Part shown: piece by piece, positions 4,807-5,844 of the stretch
Numbering within the stretch: the stretch's first letter is position 1
Layout of the letters: each line of letters opens with the position of its first letter
Source of the DNA: Burkholderiales bacterium
GTDB taxonomy: Bacteria > Pseudomonadota > Gammaproteobacteria > Burkholderiales > Burkholderiaceae_C
Direction: 5' to 3'
Assembly (NCBI GenBank): GCA_011391855.1
Contig: JAABPT010000124.1
Coordinates: forward strand, 1-5,844
DNA length: 5,844 nt
Made by a program: the position numbers and the translations under genes
The notes under the pieces: model-generated
Seen by the model: the letters and a program-made list of their open reading frames with translations, nothing else
The model's database searches: none
What the model was told of the DNA's origin: nothing

Positions 4807-5844
4807 ATGAATGCCGCACTGAAACCCACGCCCACCGCCGCGCAGTTTCCCGACAGCGCCGTGGCCGACCTGTCGCTGGCCGACTGGGGCCGCAAGGAAA
4901 TCCGCATCGCCGAGACCGAGATGCCCGGCCTGATGGCCATCCGCGACGAGTTCGCCGCGAAGCAGCCATTGAAGGGCGCACGCATCACCGGCAGCCTGCA
5001 CATGACGATCCAGACCGCCGTGCTGGTGGAAACGCTGCAGGCGCTGGGTGCCACCGTGCGCTGGGCTTCGTGCAACATCTTCAGCACGCAGGACCACGCC
5101 GCTGCCGCGCTGGTGGTCAAGGGCACGCCGGTCTTCGCCTACAAGGGCGAGACGCTGGCCGACTACTGGGACTACACGCACCGCATCTTCGAATTCGGCG
5201 CCAAGGGATCTGAAGGCGAAGGCCCGAACATGATCCTGGACGACGGCGGCGACGCCACGCTGCTCATGCACCTGGGCAAGCGCGCCGAGAAGGACCTCTC
5301 GGTGCTGGCCCGCCCGGGCAGCGAAGAAGAAACCGTGCTCTATGCCGCCATCAAGGCCAAGCTGGCGCAGGACGCCACCTGGTACAGCCGCAAGGGCGCG
5401 CAGATCATCGGCGTCACCGAAGAAACGACCACCGGTGTGCACCGCCTGAAGGAGATGAGCGCCGCCGGCACGCTGATGTTCCGCGCCATCAACGTCAACG
5501 ATTCGGTGACCAAGAGCAAGTTCGACAACCTCTACGGCTGCCGCGAGAGCCTGGTCGACGCCATCAAGCGCGCCACCGACGTCATGATCGCCGGCAAGGT
5601 GGCGGTGGTGGCCGGCTACGGCGACGTGGGGAAGGGCTCGGCGCAGGCGCTGCGCGCGCTTTCGGCGCAGGTGTGGGTGACCGAGATCGACCCCATCAAC
5701 GCCTTGCAGGCGGCGATGGAAGGCTACAAGGTCGTGACCATGGAATATGCCGCCGACAAGGCCGACATCTTCGTTTCCGCCACCGGCAACCTGAGCGTCA
5801 TCACGCGCCAGCACATGGCGGCCATGAAGGACCAGGCCATCGTC
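4807..5844 (+). CDS. ahcY: S-adenosylhomocysteine hydrolase (adenosylhomocysteinase), 3' end outside window
   Basis: AhcY reversibly splits S-adenosylhomocysteine into homocysteine and adenosine in the cytoplasm, relieving product inhibition of methyltransferases and feeding methionine recycling. It acts as a tetramer with tightly bound NAD+. The window holds 346 codons with no stop. Visible landmarks are GSLHMTIQTAVL with His65, WASCNIFSTQDHAAAAL, ILDDGGD with Asp145/146, EETTTGVHRL with Glu206, and NVNDSVTKSKFDNLYGCRESL with Lys236, Asp240 and Cys245. Glu206, Lys236, Asp240 and Cys245 align at a constant offset of 50 with human E156, K186, D190 and C195. The NAD loop is GYGDVGKGS (270-278). 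A roughly 35-residue insertion between ILDDGGD and the EETTTG motif is the one known from many bacterial enzymes. The missing part should carry the C-terminal dimerisation tail. The start at 4807 is supported by GGAG at 4795. Control by the upstream SAH riboswitch is expected. Identification is essentially certain. Confidence 0.98.
   Translation, partial: MNAALKPTPTAAQFPDSAVADLSLADWGRKEIRIAETEMPGLMAIRDEFAAKQPLKGARITGSLHMTIQTAVLVETLQALGATVRWASCNIFSTQDHAAAALVVKGTPVFAYKGETLADYWDYTHRIFEFGAKGSEGEGPNMILDDGGDATLLMHLGKRAEKDLSVLARPGSEEETVLYAAIKAKLAQDATWYSRKGAQIIGVTEETTTGVHRLKEMSAAGTLMFRAINVNDSVTKSKFDNLYGCRESLVDAIKRATDVMIAGKVAVVAGYGDVGKGSAQALRALSAQVWVTEIDPINALQAAMEGYKVVTMEYAADKADIFVSATGNLSVITRQHMAAMKDQAIV

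Noticed and set aside
5638..5640. Ser278 in place of the Cys that follows GDVGKG in human AHCY
   Set aside because: To my recollection Ser is common here in proteobacterial enzymes; the catalytic-site Cys (Cys245, human C195) is conserved.
4675..5814. Long minus-strand open frame opposite ahcY
   Set aside because: It is His/Arg/Gly-rich without motifs and lies fully antisense to the unmistakable ahcY coding sequence and riboswitch.
1..5844. Hidden mobile, defence, CRISPR or toxin-antitoxin system
   Set aside because: No transposase, integrase, direct-repeat array, att-like site or small paired genes seen; genes are ordinary chromosomal families with uniform base composition.

Overview
The window is GC-rich, densely coded chromosomal DNA from a betaproteobacterium. 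It is most likely from Burkholderiales, and Comamonadaceae or a close relative fits best. The reasons are the strong G/C bias at third codon positions, the pairing of an S-adenosylhomocysteine (SAH) riboswitch with ahcY, the protein sequences themselves, and a leader segment whose translation looks like the MSPPGRPKGE-type N-termini I remember from many Comamonadaceae annotations. All of these are from memory; no search was run.

Layout from left to right. (1) Positions 1-232, minus strand, hold the N-terminal 77 codons of purT, the formate-dependent GAR transformylase, cut by the window edge. (2) A divergent intergenic region (233-360) carries two perfect inverted repeats. (3) Positions 361-1482, plus strand, encode a YcaQ/AlkX-like winged-helix protein of the DNA-glycosylase superfamily. 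It is followed 30 bp later, probably in the same operon, by a six-helix membrane protein (1513-2391) of uncertain family, possibly Frag1/DRAM/Sfk1-like, with two in-frame tandem repeats. (4) Positions 2401-3210, minus strand, encode a HAD-IIB phosphatase that converges on the membrane protein gene with only 9 bp between them. Its best start is a GTG; the longer ATG start would translate what looks like a dispersed leader repeat. (5) After a divergent intergenic region, 3368-4606 on the plus strand encode a one-domain (class I-like) polyphosphate kinase 2 with a basic Ala/Pro-rich N-terminal tail. (6) Positions 4607-4806 hold a -10-like box, a clear SAH riboswitch (4655-4720) and a possible expression platform. 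(7) From 4807 to the window end runs ahcY, S-adenosylhomocysteine hydrolase, 346 codons with the 3' end missing.

The genes are mostly housekeeping: purine synthesis, DNA repair, phosphate/nucleotide metabolism and methyl-cycle recycling. The one tightly integrated unit is riboswitch plus ahcY: SAH accumulates when methylation outpaces recycling, binds the leader RNA and should turn on the enzyme that removes it. I see no phage, transposon, CRISPR, toxin-antitoxin or defence cassette and no sign of recent transfer. The most useful observations are the possible ribosome-site masking in the ahcY leader, the repeat-derived false N-terminus of the HAD gene, and the divergent YcaQ-like protein.
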